A stretch of DNA of 64,000 nt from Haematobia irritans. Lineage: Eukaryota > Arthropoda > Insecta > Diptera > Muscidae. Both the position numbers and the translations under genes were made by a program. Location: assembly GCF_050003625.1 (NCBI RefSeq), contig NC_134401.1:1054001-1118000 (forward strand). The letters are read 5' to 3'. Shown one piece after another: positions 35,286-49,600 of the stretch. Positions within the stretch are counted from its first letter, which is position 1, and each line of letters starts with the position of its first letter. The notes below the pieces were generated by a model that was not told the DNA's origin, did not search any database, and was given only the letters and a program-made list of their open reading frames with translations.

Positions 35286-38200
35286 GTTATACTTATTTAA
35301 GTATTCGAATCCAGCGAAACCAAACAAAAGAAACAATGGAAAATACAAAATATCAATCAAATTACATTTAAAGAGAAAATAAGTAAATATGTTCAAAATC
35401 CTTCCTATGTTGTTTATCGCCATGTAATGTATATTCGTCGAAAAAAAGAAAAAACCAAACATGTGGAAAGCAAATAACATGTTTTTTATGTTTTCGCGTT
35501 GTCATACTAACGCTAAAAAATTTGAGGGAGGATATGAGAATGCTGAGATGGGTTATTTGTAAATGTCGAGTTGTTGTTATTGTATTCAACTTTTTATGCT
35601 AACCGTCTAAAACAAATGATGCCTCGAAACGTTCATCAGAGGAATAGAATGACGTCAAACTTGTTTTTAATTTTATTTCAAGCAAGAAGGGATTATTATG
35701 AATTATGTGTGAAAATAAAATGAAAGCCAACAAAAGTATAATAGGAAGAAATGTCTTAACTTTGGTAATGTGTTTTTCACGTGGCTGAAATGAATTAAAT
35801 TAAACAGTAGGTGGGTATATGCAAGAATAAATGGATCACATGGAACTCATATGACATCTCAAAATTAAATCATTGTGATTTGATGATTTTAGAATCTTAG
35901 GCTAGATTTGAGAGCAAGCTGAACCTTTTGTAATAAAAGCCCCCTTTATTGGCGATTGGTCAAAAACAAATATTTTCCCCATTAAGTTTTAATTCTCCTT
36001 TTGCTTTTGCCGTAAGGGGTGAATGTGGGAGCTTCAATTAAAAAAATGTAAGTGAGTAATGAGCAATCAATTTATATTGATTACTACAAGAGTAATTAAT
36101 CGTATGGGTAAATTTAATTATGTTCCTCAATTAATAAATTTATGGAATTTCAATAAAATAACTTTTTTAATTGTTTATCTAAATCATGTTAATTTATTTT
36201 GAATACCCACTTCGTCCGTTTTTTTTTCTACCCCAAATAACAACAAAATCAAAACTAAAAAATCTATAGAATTTACAGTCATTCTAAAGGTCGTAATAAC
36301 ATCTTAAAATCTTATTGTACTTTTACGAATACTACAATAACAATCTTAATGCCATTAACAAACAACAACAACTACAATAAAAACCATTTTTACAAAGTTT
36401 CACTTGGGAAACAATTTGTGTCACCACAGACACCACTGAAAATACCTCGCACAAAACCACAGGCCCTACACTATACTTAAAAAAAAAACAACGCAAAATA
36501 TTTCATTCATTTCTTAAGTGAAACAAAACCCAAGTGACAACAAAAACAAAGAATGAAAAGAAAATTCACAGCAAACGACGCTGCAGGCAATGGCAAAGTT
36601 TGTGACAAAAAATAAATTTAATTTTTCTAAGTTGAGACAAGTTAAGACGGCACGCAACGGACACATTTCCTTATTCACAGCACAAATCGTATAAGACAGA
36701 CAAAGGTACTCTACCCTATATAGGCTCTCATATGTATATGAACTAGATTTGGACTATTAGACAACAAAGACAATAAAATTCCTATTGCAATTACTCTTGA
36801 CCAACCAATACTCTCCACTACAAATCATAAAACGGAAATCATTAATGGATACGTAATAGAAGGACCAAGTCGACTGGGGTACATTGGTCAACCCTAGTCA
36901 GTGTAGGGGAATGTTTAAATAAGCAAACGGAAATTAAATAAACAGAAGCGCCAAAGGACAATGAGATACACTTTTGCCTCACGTCCTGTTTAAGTAGAAA
37001 GGGTTGTAAGGGGGGAAAAGGTTATTATGGTGATATAATAAGGTACACAATTCGTAAAGCAAACAAAGCGTAAGAAATACAAAATAAATTGCAAACAAAA
37101 GACACAGGAGAAAGAAAAAAATATAATTTATACAGCGGAAATAAGAATTGTTAGCATTTTAGACTTTCACAGTGCCACACACACACGAATGCAAATCAAA
37201 CAAGCTACAGATTGCAAGACAAAGCCACAGGAAGAAAACAACGACTTTTTGATATACTAGCACACTACCATAAAGGCACACACTCACACACACACGCTAA
37301 ATCACACAATTTCAAGCAGCTCTTTAAAGATTTTATGTGTGGGTGGTTTACTTTATAGTATGCTAGTCGTGAGTGGCATACTGCACTCACATTCACATAC
37401 ACACGCACACACATCGAAATCGTACTACCTCTATGTGTGAATGTGTGTGGCAGGCTTAGGCACAATATTATGAACATGTTGTCCTGCTGTTGCTACTACT
37501 GATGATGTTTTGGTACAGCTTTATCGCACACATCCTATTTTCAAAAACTCATGCACATACATACAACCCACGCACACATTCACACATCGAAAAGATGTAC
37601 TTGAGTTTTTCGGTTTTCTGGTTTTTGGCAATTCGATAAATGAAAAGCTTTAAAAGTTTTCGTTTATGGATTTAAAAAGCAGACTACGCTTGCCTTCAAC
37701 ACATTTCATTTCGATAGGAACTTTGATATTGAAAGATCTAGGGAGATTTGTTATTGTTATCCTTATGAGATTTCAGCCATGGAATTTTGCTATTCTTCAT
37801 GCAAGTGAGGTTTATAAAATAAAATTGAGGTTATTTTCCATGTGTGAGTGTCGGTCTATGAGTTCATTTCACAATGAAAAGCACAATCAATTCAATACCT
37901 CACCACCCACGTTTTGGAAGAATTGAAGCGGAAACTCTTGAGCGCGGGTGCCGTCGGTTGTTGAGTGTATACGTCATGCTGTTGTCTAGTACATACATCA
38001 CCCACTTACATCTTACATAATTAAACAAATTGTCAACCTAGGAATTCGCTATGCTTAAGGCATTTATGCAACAGCCTAAGAAAAGAATTCATGCGTCTAC
38101 AATTGTACAATGTGACGGAGTCAAAGTTAATGGTGAAAAGGATGCAATGGCATTGTGATATCATTTTAAAATTGAAAATATTTCGAATTGTATATTTTAA

Positions 38201-39509
38201 TATTTTCCGATGTAATTTATACGTTTGGAACTGAAACTATCTTAACTACAGCTGAGAAGGAAATTTTGCTTAAAAACGATTGAAATAGCAGAAGATGTTC
38301 TATACTTTAAACTCAGCTAAAACTGTTGCTATGTAACTGCTTCCCAAAAGAATTTTTGTCATACACCGTACCATACCGCATTTTTGAGAGGAATGACCTA
38401 CCATAAACTAAAAATATATTTTATTTTTACTTATTTAATGCTTTCTAAATTTTCAATTCTCGGAATTCTTGTACAAAATTACATTCCTCATAGAATATGC
38501 CATAATAGCCAACAACTAAATATTTACTAATTTTCAAATAAGATTATTTGGCATTGAGAGCTTTATGCTGGGTATTAAAAGAACAAATATTTCACTAGGG
38601 TCTCTTTATTTGGAAACTATGTTTAATTAATATCACAAATTTGAAAAAATTCCTTTATCCTAGTAATCTTAAAGTTTATGGCTCAAAATTTGTATGACCA
38701 GACGTAAATCGAATATGCCTGCATATATTACTTTCATTAAAAAAAGTAAAAATATTAGTGTAGAAACTATTTATGCTTTACACAAATTTTTGAGGTTATT
38801 TGATTTTAGGACATTCAAATTTCAAATTTATGCATCTACGGGTGAATTTTCATTTGTTCGTTTTATTTTCCACATACATAAAGACCGGTACATGACTCAT
38901 TAACTTCCAGCTTTGGCATATTACAGAAACTTGGGAGTCCATTTTAAAAATTTTTTAAATGCTCTCCCTTTTGTCGAAAATATTTGCCTAGGCTGCATAC
39001 CTCAGCTTGTCATAGGACAGATGCCCACCATTTCAACAGCCGTTTCACTGAATTTTATCACTTCTTAAGGTTTCATCTGAATTCAGTGTTTTGGATGTGA
39101 ATCAAAAAATTTTGTGATATTTTGCCAAATAATTAATTTTTATACTTTTTCTTCTAACGCCTGTCTGAAGCGCTTGACTCAAATATTTTGGATTTAGCAT
39201 TGAAATGATATGAATCATTTAATTAAGTCTTAATCTTTTCGTAACCTATTTGAAACAATAAAAGTTAAAATTAGGCAAGTTATAAAAATCGAATTAAAAG
39301 AATTTCCTGTGTGCTAAACATCTTTGTGAAGACATTTTTGAAAGTGCTTTAAAAGTTTTGCCTTTAAAATAACTTCCAAAATTTTTTGTTGGGACGTAAA
39401 ATAAACCCTTTCTCAAAAAAAATTTCACTTGTTCCAAAGATTTCACTTTGTGGCGAATTCTATGTCTATCTATTCAATTAAAAATCTCTCGAAGAACAAC
39501 TTCGAGCTA
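35286..39509. other. spacer between the coding-like exon and Nplp1
   Basis: AT-rich, with CA-rich patches at 37170-37190, 37280-37300 and 37390-37460. No supported gene, and open frames lack coding character. Confidence 0.4.
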
Positions 39510-40062
39510 TACTGAAAAAAATATTTTCGTGAGGTCAACGATTTCATGTCCTTACAACTAGAATGAGTTTTTTGCTTAGCATAGAAAACGCATTTCACCG
39601 AAAAAAGTTTTTTCCTTGTCCAAAAGACGATAAACATTTGCCCTTATATGTTCTACTTACAAATGGATATCTTAAAATGGAAGTAAATTTTGTTTTGCCT
39701 AAGGTCAGCTTGTCTATTTATTTGAAAATTGTGAAAAGTAATGAAATTGTTTTTAAATTTGTTATCTTTTTGCATCTTGGCAACAAGGCTAAAAAGCGTT
39801 AAAGATGGGAGATGATTTTAAAGACGTTTTCTACTTGAAACATAACATACTTTCAAGGCTGAATTCGGAAATTGAAGTTTTCGTTAACACGTTTTTAAAG
39901 GTCTTTGATAATACATAAAGAAAAAGCTGAAAAAGAAAACAAACAAATTAAAATTTGATTCCTAGCATCAAGTACTCAAAACTCAAATTTAAAAGAGAAT
40001 TTTGTCAATTCATTAGAGTAAAGAAAAAATCTTTAGAACCAGGCATACATTTTTTTCAGTGT
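39510..40062 (+). mobile_element. CACTGAAAAA-ended short element, copy 4 (diverged)
   Basis: Starts ACTGAAAAAAATATTTTCG and ends CATTTTTTTCAGTG. It is shorter and more diverged than copies 1-3. It lies just downstream of the Nplp1 last standard exon. Confidence 0.68.
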
Positions 40063-40350
40063 AAGGACAAGTAAAACTCATTCAACAAATTTTGCACTAC
40101 TAACCATCGCTATAGAGCTCAGCTAAAATTCTCTATCTATGTCAATATCACAACCATTGTACATTTTCTCATTTCCCTTGACTTTAGCACACTGTACAAC
40201 ACGTTATTATTAAATGCTCATCTACCAAACAAAGCTTTCGCAAAATTTTCTATTTGGAAAAAAATAACAACTCGATAGGAAGTAGAGCAAAGAGTAGTAG
40301 TAGTAGAAGAGGAAGAAGTAAAAGATAGCACACAAATCACCGCCATTTAC

Positions 40351-40697
40351 TCATACAAATTGCCTGGCACGTCCAGAACGACTAAAACGGCCTCCACCTA
40401 CAGCACCATCACTTCCAGAGATCATGGGGCTGCGTAAAGCTCTATATGAGGGTAAAAAACCGGAGCGATATACAGCTCCTATATGACGTTTATTGGGCGT
40501 TGGATACATGGCATCTTCACTGTCTGAATCACTCTCGGCAACGGGATCTGTTACACTTTCCGTTTCAATGTCATTTGTGTTAAGGGCCGTATCCTCCAGT
40601 CCATCTGGCATTGTCTGTTGTTGGTCTTGTTTGGCATCCAAACTTTGTAGGAAATTGGAATTTTCAATGCCGAACAATTCGGGATCCTTGGAGGTGT
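40351..40697 (-). CDS. Nplp1: Nplp1 exon 4: C-terminal exon
   Basis: The acceptor GGAACAATAG precedes the exon. The split codon gives FL-DTSKDPELFGIENSNF. An acidic Asp/Glu/Ser segment follows, then a KR site and HIGAVYRSGFLPSYRALRSP, and the Arg/Gly/Ser-rich end RSGRARQFV before TGA at 40353-40351. The HIG-xVYR peptide resembles the other NPLP1 cassettes (NIGxL...). A possible donor GTATGAGT overlaps the last codons and would remove the stop (see the exon at 32062-32379). Confidence 0.88.
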
Positions 40698-43600
40698 CTA
40701 TTGTTCCGATGATTTACATAATTACACAATATACAACAATAGGTGTCGTTTGATTATTATACATGAAAAAATTTGACTTACACTTCTTGGGTGTATGTAT
40801 GTATGGTTCCGTTTTGTTTGGTTTTAATTTTGCTTGTCTATATAAGAATATATGTGTATGTGTTTTATATACATGGGTTAGGGGGGTTGGGGTTATTGGG
40901 GCCACTGGTATATATACATGTTGCCCTATATTGAATATCTTTGGGAATTCTTAAAAATACTTACCGAGAAACCTTTTTTGGGCCCTTCCAAAATCACCCC
41001 AGTCAAGATCGGCATAGGTTCCATAGTTCCAATAGTAAGCAAAGGGATCGACATAATAGGAGGCTGGTAAATAGACTGGGGACTCGTCCTCAGCTCTTTT
41101 CTGCTGGAAACCATGTACTGGAGAAGCTTTCAAGGCTCCAATGTTACGTTTCTCAGCAGCATTATTGTACATGCGCTGCGAATTATAGCGGGCCACAGCA
41201 GCCATATTTCGTTTGGGCTCATTGCGACCCAAGAGGCCCAAACGAGCCATTGTTGCCAGATTACGTTTTCCATTCTGTGGTAATTGGTAGTCACGGGCCA
41301 AAGTGCCAATGTTGCGTTTGCCATAGCCTAACTGTCCCGAGCGTGCCAATGAGCCAATGTTTCGTTTGTCCTCGGACCTTTGGTCCTCATCGGGCACTAT
41401 TTCAGGATCTGGAGTGGGCAATTGACCATTCTTGGCCAAAGTAGCTAGGCTACGTTTAGCTGCTGCAGCATTGTTCAAATTTAGCAAACCTTGAGCTACC
41501 AAACCAGCGGCGGAACGTTTATCTTCTTCCAAATAGTCCATGTCATTGTTAAGACTTTGTTCTTCACCCTCCTCCAGTTGTCGTTCTCTTAATATGTTGC
41601 GTAATTGATTACGCAGAGAAGAGACCTAAATACCAAAGAAAACAAAATAAAAGTATCAGATGAAAAATCACTCAATAGTTTCAATAATAGTTCCACAAGG
41701 TGTAGAGAGTTCTATGGAGTATACTTTTGCCATTCAAGCTAACATCATTCTACTTGGAGAGGCAAGAAAAAAGGTTCCTGAAATTTCATCATCATCCCTC
41801 TCAACATTGTTTGTAAATAAACTTGATTTTATGAACTGAGTCAATTCCAGGAAAATTTAATTTGCTTTCTTCTTGCTTTCTCCAAAAACACAAACACCTC
41901 ACACGTATGGGGAAAATTTCTCTTCATCTTCATTTTCATCGCCCGCGTTGTTTTGCTTTATTAGTCATAAAGTTGACAAGGTAGATATCCCCAGTGCTCT
42001 TACGGTGAAGAAGTGTTCATGAGGCTGTAAAAAATTGATCAAATACTTACATGCATATCGTACTGGGGGGAAGGATTCACCAATTGATTTATTATCGATT
42101 CCAATTCACACGGTGATACATTAGCAACATCGTCCGTTGCTTTAACAGCACGTGGATGTTGGGCCTAAAGAAAACGAAAGTGGGAGAAAAACAGGAAGCA
42201 TGATGAGTACACAAATACAAATACAAAATAAGAGAAAAGGCCTTCAAGCAATTCACACAGATATTCCCACACACACAGGCAAATACACCGCACTAAGTTA
42301 AATTCAATATCCCACACTTCGGCCATACAGCAGACTTTACAATAAACCCATCTCACCTCACCGCCCAGAGGCTCACTTATCTTTGTATGTGTACAGATAG
42401 CCTTAATGCTAAGGAAACAGCCGGTTGGGGGAGTTTTTAAAGAAAGATACGAAATAGCGCCTACAGATATACCATTGTCCTCTTCACATTATAAACAGAA
42501 TGTTGCATTCACTTTAAGACTTTAAAGTGAGTCCATGCGGTACAGTAGCTACAATAAGGCAACATGCGAAGGAATTTGAAAAATTAATGAGGAAATGTTC
42601 CAATAACGATGATGTTGTCAGTCCACTTAGCCAGGACAATGACAAACAAGAAATTTAATTAAACGAGAAGAAAACAGCGTTTAAAGCAATCTAAGAAACA
42701 CACGGACCACATGATAGCTTTACTATATGATGACATTAATGGAATATCATAGAGTACAGCTATCCAAATTGTTCCATAGGAACAATGAAGAAGTAATCCT
42801 TGAAGTATTATTTGAACAACAATGTTATTGTATATATTCTAAGAAAAGAAAAAAAAAAAAACGATTAAAATCGCCCCATTTCCAAAGAAATTAAGAATTA
42901 TATGAGAGAAATCAGAGCTCAGACTGAGAAAAAAGTATGGAATAAAAGTAAAGCATCTCCTATATCCCTGACACTAAAATCTCTATATAAATAAGCTCAA
43001 TGTATTAACCTGTATCTTTAACTAAATGGTATAGGAAGCTTCAGGCAATGTTGTCAGTGTCGGGGGGTTTTCCTAAATTGGGAATATTTTTTCTTGGATG
43101 GGAACGAAATTTTATAGTTTGGAGCTTGGGAATTTGGTAGGGAATTTCCGTAAATTTAGGGATTTTTTGGAGAGATTTTCTACCACCTTTTTATATTACG
43201 GCATACAATAGGGTGCAAATGGAACATTTGGATAAGAATCGAACATAAGGTTTTATTTTGGCGGCCCAAGCGCTATAATAATTTTACTCTAATTTTAAGA
43301 CATTTTCGTGACTACTTGGACCTAAATGTTGCCCCCTCATCAGTGCTCTTTACTGATATTGACAATATATCCCATAAATATAGAATGAAGAACCTTCATA
43401 TTGATTTAGCAAACAATTTTTATTTTTTCAGTATTTATAAATAAAATTTCGTTCATAAAAATACTCGTTCTCATATTAGAGAAATTTTAACTAAAACATA
43501 ATAATTTTCACTAGGGGCAGTGTCTTTATTTCCATTCAAAAAAAAAAAAATACAATATAAGTTTATTTTAGTTTGTAGTCAAGAAAAATTTCAAATACCC

Positions 43601-46600
43601 ATAAATCTTTTTTATCCTCTGGTAATTCTTTTTATTACCATCCTATTTTGGCCACCCACACAATTTTGAGAAATTTCTTAGTTCTTAATTTAATTCGTTA
43701 TAATCCTCAAAAATCCCTTTTCAACAGACAAATGAAGTGAAACAAACAACTATTTTTATTATTCTTTTATTAAAATCGGCAACAGTTTTACCAGCCCTCC
43801 TCCTCCTAAACTCACACAAGAACACATCCCGTAGTCCTGAAACTGCGTTTTCGGCATCAGCTTAAGATGTGAACTTTTTTAATTTCCACATTATTCAATT
43901 ATTATTATTGAGTACTTAATATTTGAGCTTTGAGGAATATTTTGCCAAGTAATTTAAAAAAGCCTTTGGCCAACTTTCTTTTTTGGTGTTTTTATCCTCG
44001 GCCCCTGTGCTCGCTTTCCCTTGGCTAAATTCCAATGTTCGCATTACACAGTTTTTACTGGTTTGCATAGTACTACAACCAACTTTTATGCTGCTGTTAT
44101 TATACCAACAGCAACAAAAGGGAGGTTTTGGGATTTCACTTTCTGATAAAAACAAAATCTCAGATACTATAGCCATCCATAAATGCGGGGATCTGGGTGC
44201 AACACAAACGACAAAAAAATATCAAAAAGAAATTTTAGAATGACTGTAACGATGATACAGCAACGGAAACTCTAACACAAAAGAAGCTCCCACGCAAACT
44301 TCTATGAAAGAAATTGAATGTGTGAGCGACTGGAATATTAAATTTGGCTCAAACAAAAACAACAACAACAAAACATTTTGAATGAATGAATGAAATGTAT
44401 CCTTTGCTCTGTTCGGAGCACAATAGGCTGGCCGTTGGGTTCACACCCATCCTACGGAGTCTTACTACAAAAAAAACTGAATTGCTAAAACTACTCTTGT
44501 TAGAGCCATTGACGGAGGAATACATGGCTGACGAATAACGCGAATATTCCACCCACTCCCTGTCTGTCTGCCTCGAATATTTGCTAAATAAGGACAAAAT
44601 GACAAAACACAGCATTCAGTTATGACCAGCTATTATGTTTCAATTGGCGCGATATGACCATGAGGGAGCAGGGCAAACAACAAGCTAGCATGTAGTAAGC
44701 CAGCATTGGTATTTGTGATGGTTCATTTGCATTTTCTAGCTGAATAAATGTAAGCGAAATAACTACCCCTCATAGTCGTCCTGGTAATCAGCTTTATTTT
44801 ATGCATACTCATGCGTTTTGTTAGCGATGTTTTAACAAAATGTGGCATTTAAATTATCTCTCAGTTGCTTTGGTAGAATCCACAGCAGCAGAGATTCGCT
44901 TAAGCAAATACGTTAACAGATCCTTAAATGTAGATAATGGATGTTAACAATAATCCCTAAATGTGTACTTCATGATCTCCGGAATGCTGGTGGTATCAAA
45001 AAATAGAGCATACAAGTCGAAGAAGGTGTTTGCTGGCACTGCACAAAATGATCACAACAAATTTGACGACAAGAGCAGTAAGTCTTGACGAAGGATCATA
45101 TATGCTGCATATAGTAGAAGAATTCTTGTGCATCTCAAACACATTTAAGTTTCCCTTAATGCTATATTGTATTTACTATGAACATACAGCCGGCTAGATC
45201 AATGACAGTCTAATCACAATGGACTGATTGGTCTAAGTGAGTCTGAAAGAAAAAGAGGACGACCACTTAAACCTAAATATAATGGCGGTCTAGCCCGGCG
45301 AGCCTGTTAGGGTTATGTGTATGTCCATATAATAGTTTTTTGCAAAATACTGATCGCAACTTTGATCTGATCTTCAGAAAATCAGGTTTAGGCTTTGGAT
45401 GTAACTCCAATAATTTTATGTTAACCCACTTTTCTCTATAGGATACCTACTTTTCTTGAAATATGATACAAAGTCTAGTTCTTCGCTGTCAAATGCTGTG
45501 ATATAATAATTGAGTAATACGGGTTTAGGGTACGGGTTTAGGGAGCCACCGTGGTGCAATGGTTAGCATGTCCGCCTTGCATACACAAGGTCGTGGGTTC
45601 GATTCCTGCTACGACCGAACACCAAAAAGTTTTTCAGCGGTGGATTATCCCACCTCAGTAATGCTGGTGACATTTCTGAGGGTTTCAAAGCTTCTCTAAG
45701 TGGTTTCACTGGAATGTGGAACGCCGTTCGGACTCGGCTATAAAAAGGAGGTCCCTTGTCATTGAGCTTAACATGGAATCGGGCAGCACTCAGTGATAAG
45801 AGAGAAGTTCACCACTGTGGTATCACAATGGACTGAATAGTCTAAGTGAGCTTGATACATCGGGCTGCCACATAACCTAACCTAACCTAACCTAGGGTAT
45901 CATATAGTTATTTACACTGAAGTAAGAATTTTCTTTGCCGACAAACGAAATTTTAGACAAGCGGAAAAAATTAATTTGACACTACAAAAAATCCTTTAAT
46001 AATAAATAAAAAGTTTAGAGATAATCCTTCAATCGTTTGTCGTAAATTCATATTTAATAGCTCACAAAGAGAATACTTTATGAGAAAAGGGAATTACGTT
46101 TGTCTAAAATTTCGTTCCTAAGGTAGGTATTTTCTCTTTGGGTATGTCATTTTCTTATGTTAATGTTGTGTGCCATTTGGTTACTTGTTACTTGTTCTAG
46201 TTATTCTTGAAAATCGATGGAAGGATAACACCAAAGAGCCACCAAAATGAAACTGATACTTGTTGTGACCTCAAAAATTGACTAGCACACATAGTCCTTT
46301 GACAAAAGCAACAAACTAAACAAAGAGAACATTTTGTTTGCCCATTCCTAGGGTCTTCGTGCTATACTTATACACTCACATACAAAAATCTAACCTTCTG
46401 TAACATATGAAGAAATCACAAGAAATTCTGTAAGCTAAAGAAAATCGCTTGTGAGTGTGTTAACATATACTCTGTCTCTCACACCACACTAACATGTGTC
46501 TAGGTCCTTCAACTGTTGGCCTTAGCATTGTTAAATGTTTGTTTCTAACGGACAAATAAAATCCATTTGTTACTTGTCCAATTAAATAACTCTTTGTCCA

Positions 46601-49600
46601 AAGTCAAGAACTTTATTATATTTTTAATTAAACTTTGTAATAAAAAAATAATTGAAATTCATTCGTGCTTAGACAATCAAAATAAAAAGACATAAAAAAA
46701 ATGAAATTGGTCTTTGTATTTAAAACGATGATATTTCACTGAGCTTTCAGCATCCCTGATATACAAGCGTATGTGTGACAGACTGCTTGCTGAGTTTTAA
46801 TCGGAGATGACACAAAGTTACTAAACAAATAACTTAAATATAAAAATATTTTACAAGTTGACACTTTTAAATGACCCTCTTTATACGCTTCATAATTTCT
46901 AACATGCCCACACAAATTATGTTACAGATTTATCGTTTTTATGAAACAATAAACAAAACTATTCTCTATTTTGTCGCAAAATTAGTTATATGCCAAGTTT
47001 TAGCTATATTCATGGTCAACAAAAAAAGAAGTCTGAAAATGTTATATGGTTTAACTATTTGGCTGCTGAGATCGAAATAAGATTGACTTGCAGATGCTTT
47101 TACATCTTTATCTTCTCGGCAATAAGAAATTTAACAAACGGGAGCAATAAGGCACACACGCAGAAAAGGAATTTGATCAGTAAAAGTTATTTTTGGATGC
47201 GGAGCATGCAATATTTTTGGCGCAAAAAATACCAAAATTTTGATTATCCCCTCTCAGATGATGCTGTTGGCATTTCTGAGTTTTTTAAAGCTTATCTAAG
47301 TGATTTCACCGCAATGTGGAACGTCTTTTGAACTCTTCTATAAAAAGGAGGTCCCTTGTCATTGAGCTGAAACATTGTGCAAACTCAGTAATAGACTGAA
47401 TAGTCTGAGTAGGCATGAAATATAGGGCTGCAACTATACCTAACGCAACCTAGCCTAAGTCTGCCAAAATATATCATTTTATTTTAGCCACAAAAATTAT
47501 ACGTTACCTGGATAGGAGAATTTTTAATATGAACAGACTCTCGAGAGATGGCATAACAAGATCGACATCATATTTTTCTCGCTGATCTTATAGATAAAGG
47601 ACATTGAAAGCCAATTAATCGAAATGACAGCCTAATTTCCCTTTTTCTGTCTATCTGTCCGCCTACAAGTAATGTTATACAAAGATTTTGCTAAACCACA
47701 TCCAGAAAATGTTAATCCCCTTAAAAGTTAAACACCTATTGAAAATTATTTGAAAATTACCTCCATTTTAAAATATATGGAATCGTAACATTACGGATTA
47801 TTGCTACTTCAAAAAAATATTTACTCATATGTCTACGCACAAAGAAATTTACATGGATGCTACATGTTTCGCATAATAAAAAAAAACATTCCTATCTAGT
47901 TTCCCAATCAATGCATAGTCCAAAGTTTTAACATTCCATTCAACCAAATTTTCCAGCGGATGTTATAATCCGGGCAATCATTTAGAGGTTCAAAATTTGG
48001 GATACCCAAAAGTTTCTATGTGGGTTGTTGGAAAGGCACGTCAAGTTTCCATGAACTTTAATCATTTTGAAATAGAAAAAGGAAGGAGCATATTACAAAT
48101 ATTTTTAATTAGCCGTATATAAAATAGTAGTAGTGGTATATAAAATATAGCCTAATAGGCCACGTGTGTTCCTTTTAAATTTATAGTTTACAGGGAGAAT
48201 CGTTTTGTTTGCACAGGATGTCAAATACACCTGTTGCAACCAAAGGACGACTACGTTTATACCTTTCCTAAAACAAGTTAATTATATCCTTATTCTCCAA
48301 GTCAACTGTGGCGCCTTTGAGTTTACCTAAAGGAACTGTAAACATAATGCCCTTGCTCTTCTCACTTGCATTACACTCAATCATTTGGCTATTAAACCTA
48401 TTGAAACTTTATTTTTAGGGTTCATCCTTACTTGGCAATTACCTTGAAAATGCCATATTAGCCTCAAACCAGAATACGTCAACTGTAACCTTAACCTCAG
48501 GCACCAAAAGAACCAAAACATGGAGGTGCTCTCCGTCAACCAAATACTCAAACAAACAAATGCCAAAACAGGAAAAGTTTAAGCCTAAACTTTGAGAGTT
48601 CAAACAGTTTTGAATGGAAGCCTCCTAAATGGCTATATAATGTACAGCCTCACTTCCTTCGTTGTACATCATCCTCCAGGGAGATTCAACAGAATTTAAC
48701 AAATTCCTTTGACAGATTTCCCATAAGACATTGTTGAATTTCGACTCAAACAAACAGATGAACGAATGTCTTCGTTATGTCTCTGCTGTTCGAGCGATAA
48801 GGATGTTTTCGCAATGTTTGTGTCATATGTTCGATGTCTGAACAAATTTGTATTTGTATTTACTGTCATGCGAATCCCACCCTCTGACTCACTTGCCCAT
48901 CGAAACTCACGGAGATGAACATAAAGTATCCGGACATAAAGAAACTTTTGTTTTCGAAAACATAAGCTCCAAATACACGAAAAAAATTCTATTAGAAGAT
49001 TACTAAGGCTTTAATACGGGAGAAAAGCACTCTTTAGGCTTTAAGATGATTACCAAAAAAATCTGGCATGTGTATAAAACGTGGAAACGAAACACAGTAA
49101 ACTGACATAATTTACGGTTGTAAGGACGGTACTTAGCCCTCAAAGTAATTTACCATATAAAAAAAATATTTTGACAAGTGGAGACCTAACAATCTCTATA
49201 TACACATTTCTATGATTTTTTGTTATATTGCACTTGCTCTTACATACAGAGAGACCACAAGTCGATACTTGTCTTTTGAAGTAATTGAACTGTTTTGGGG
49301 TACAAAATATTGGCTCTTTAAAACTTCAATGCCGATTTCCATAGTTTGAAAAGTAATTATTTGAATTTAAATAAGTAGAACAATCAAAAAAATTTTTAAA
49401 CATCCGGTTTGCCAATAAAATTAAAGTCGGCATGAACTTTTATGAATTGGTATCACCAGTCTATCAATATCTAATAGAAACCTGAGTTAGTGGCTAGGAA
49501 AAGTTCCAAAATGTAATTTTTCTCCACCACTAATGTCTACATCAGTTTGATTGTTCATAGACAACCCATCAGGATTATGTTGTTTGTAGACATCCCAGCG

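Noticed and set aside
35106..35480. 124-codon minus-strand ORF
   Set aside because: Overlaps the end of a MITE and is Phe/Leu-rich from T-rich DNA.
40941..41444. 167-codon + strand ORF
   Set aside because: Antisense shadow of the Nplp1 peptide exon.
44390..44470. CTCTGTTCGGAGCACAATAG stretch as a small RNA gene
   Set aside because: No recognisable snRNA/snoRNA boxes and no second copy in the window.
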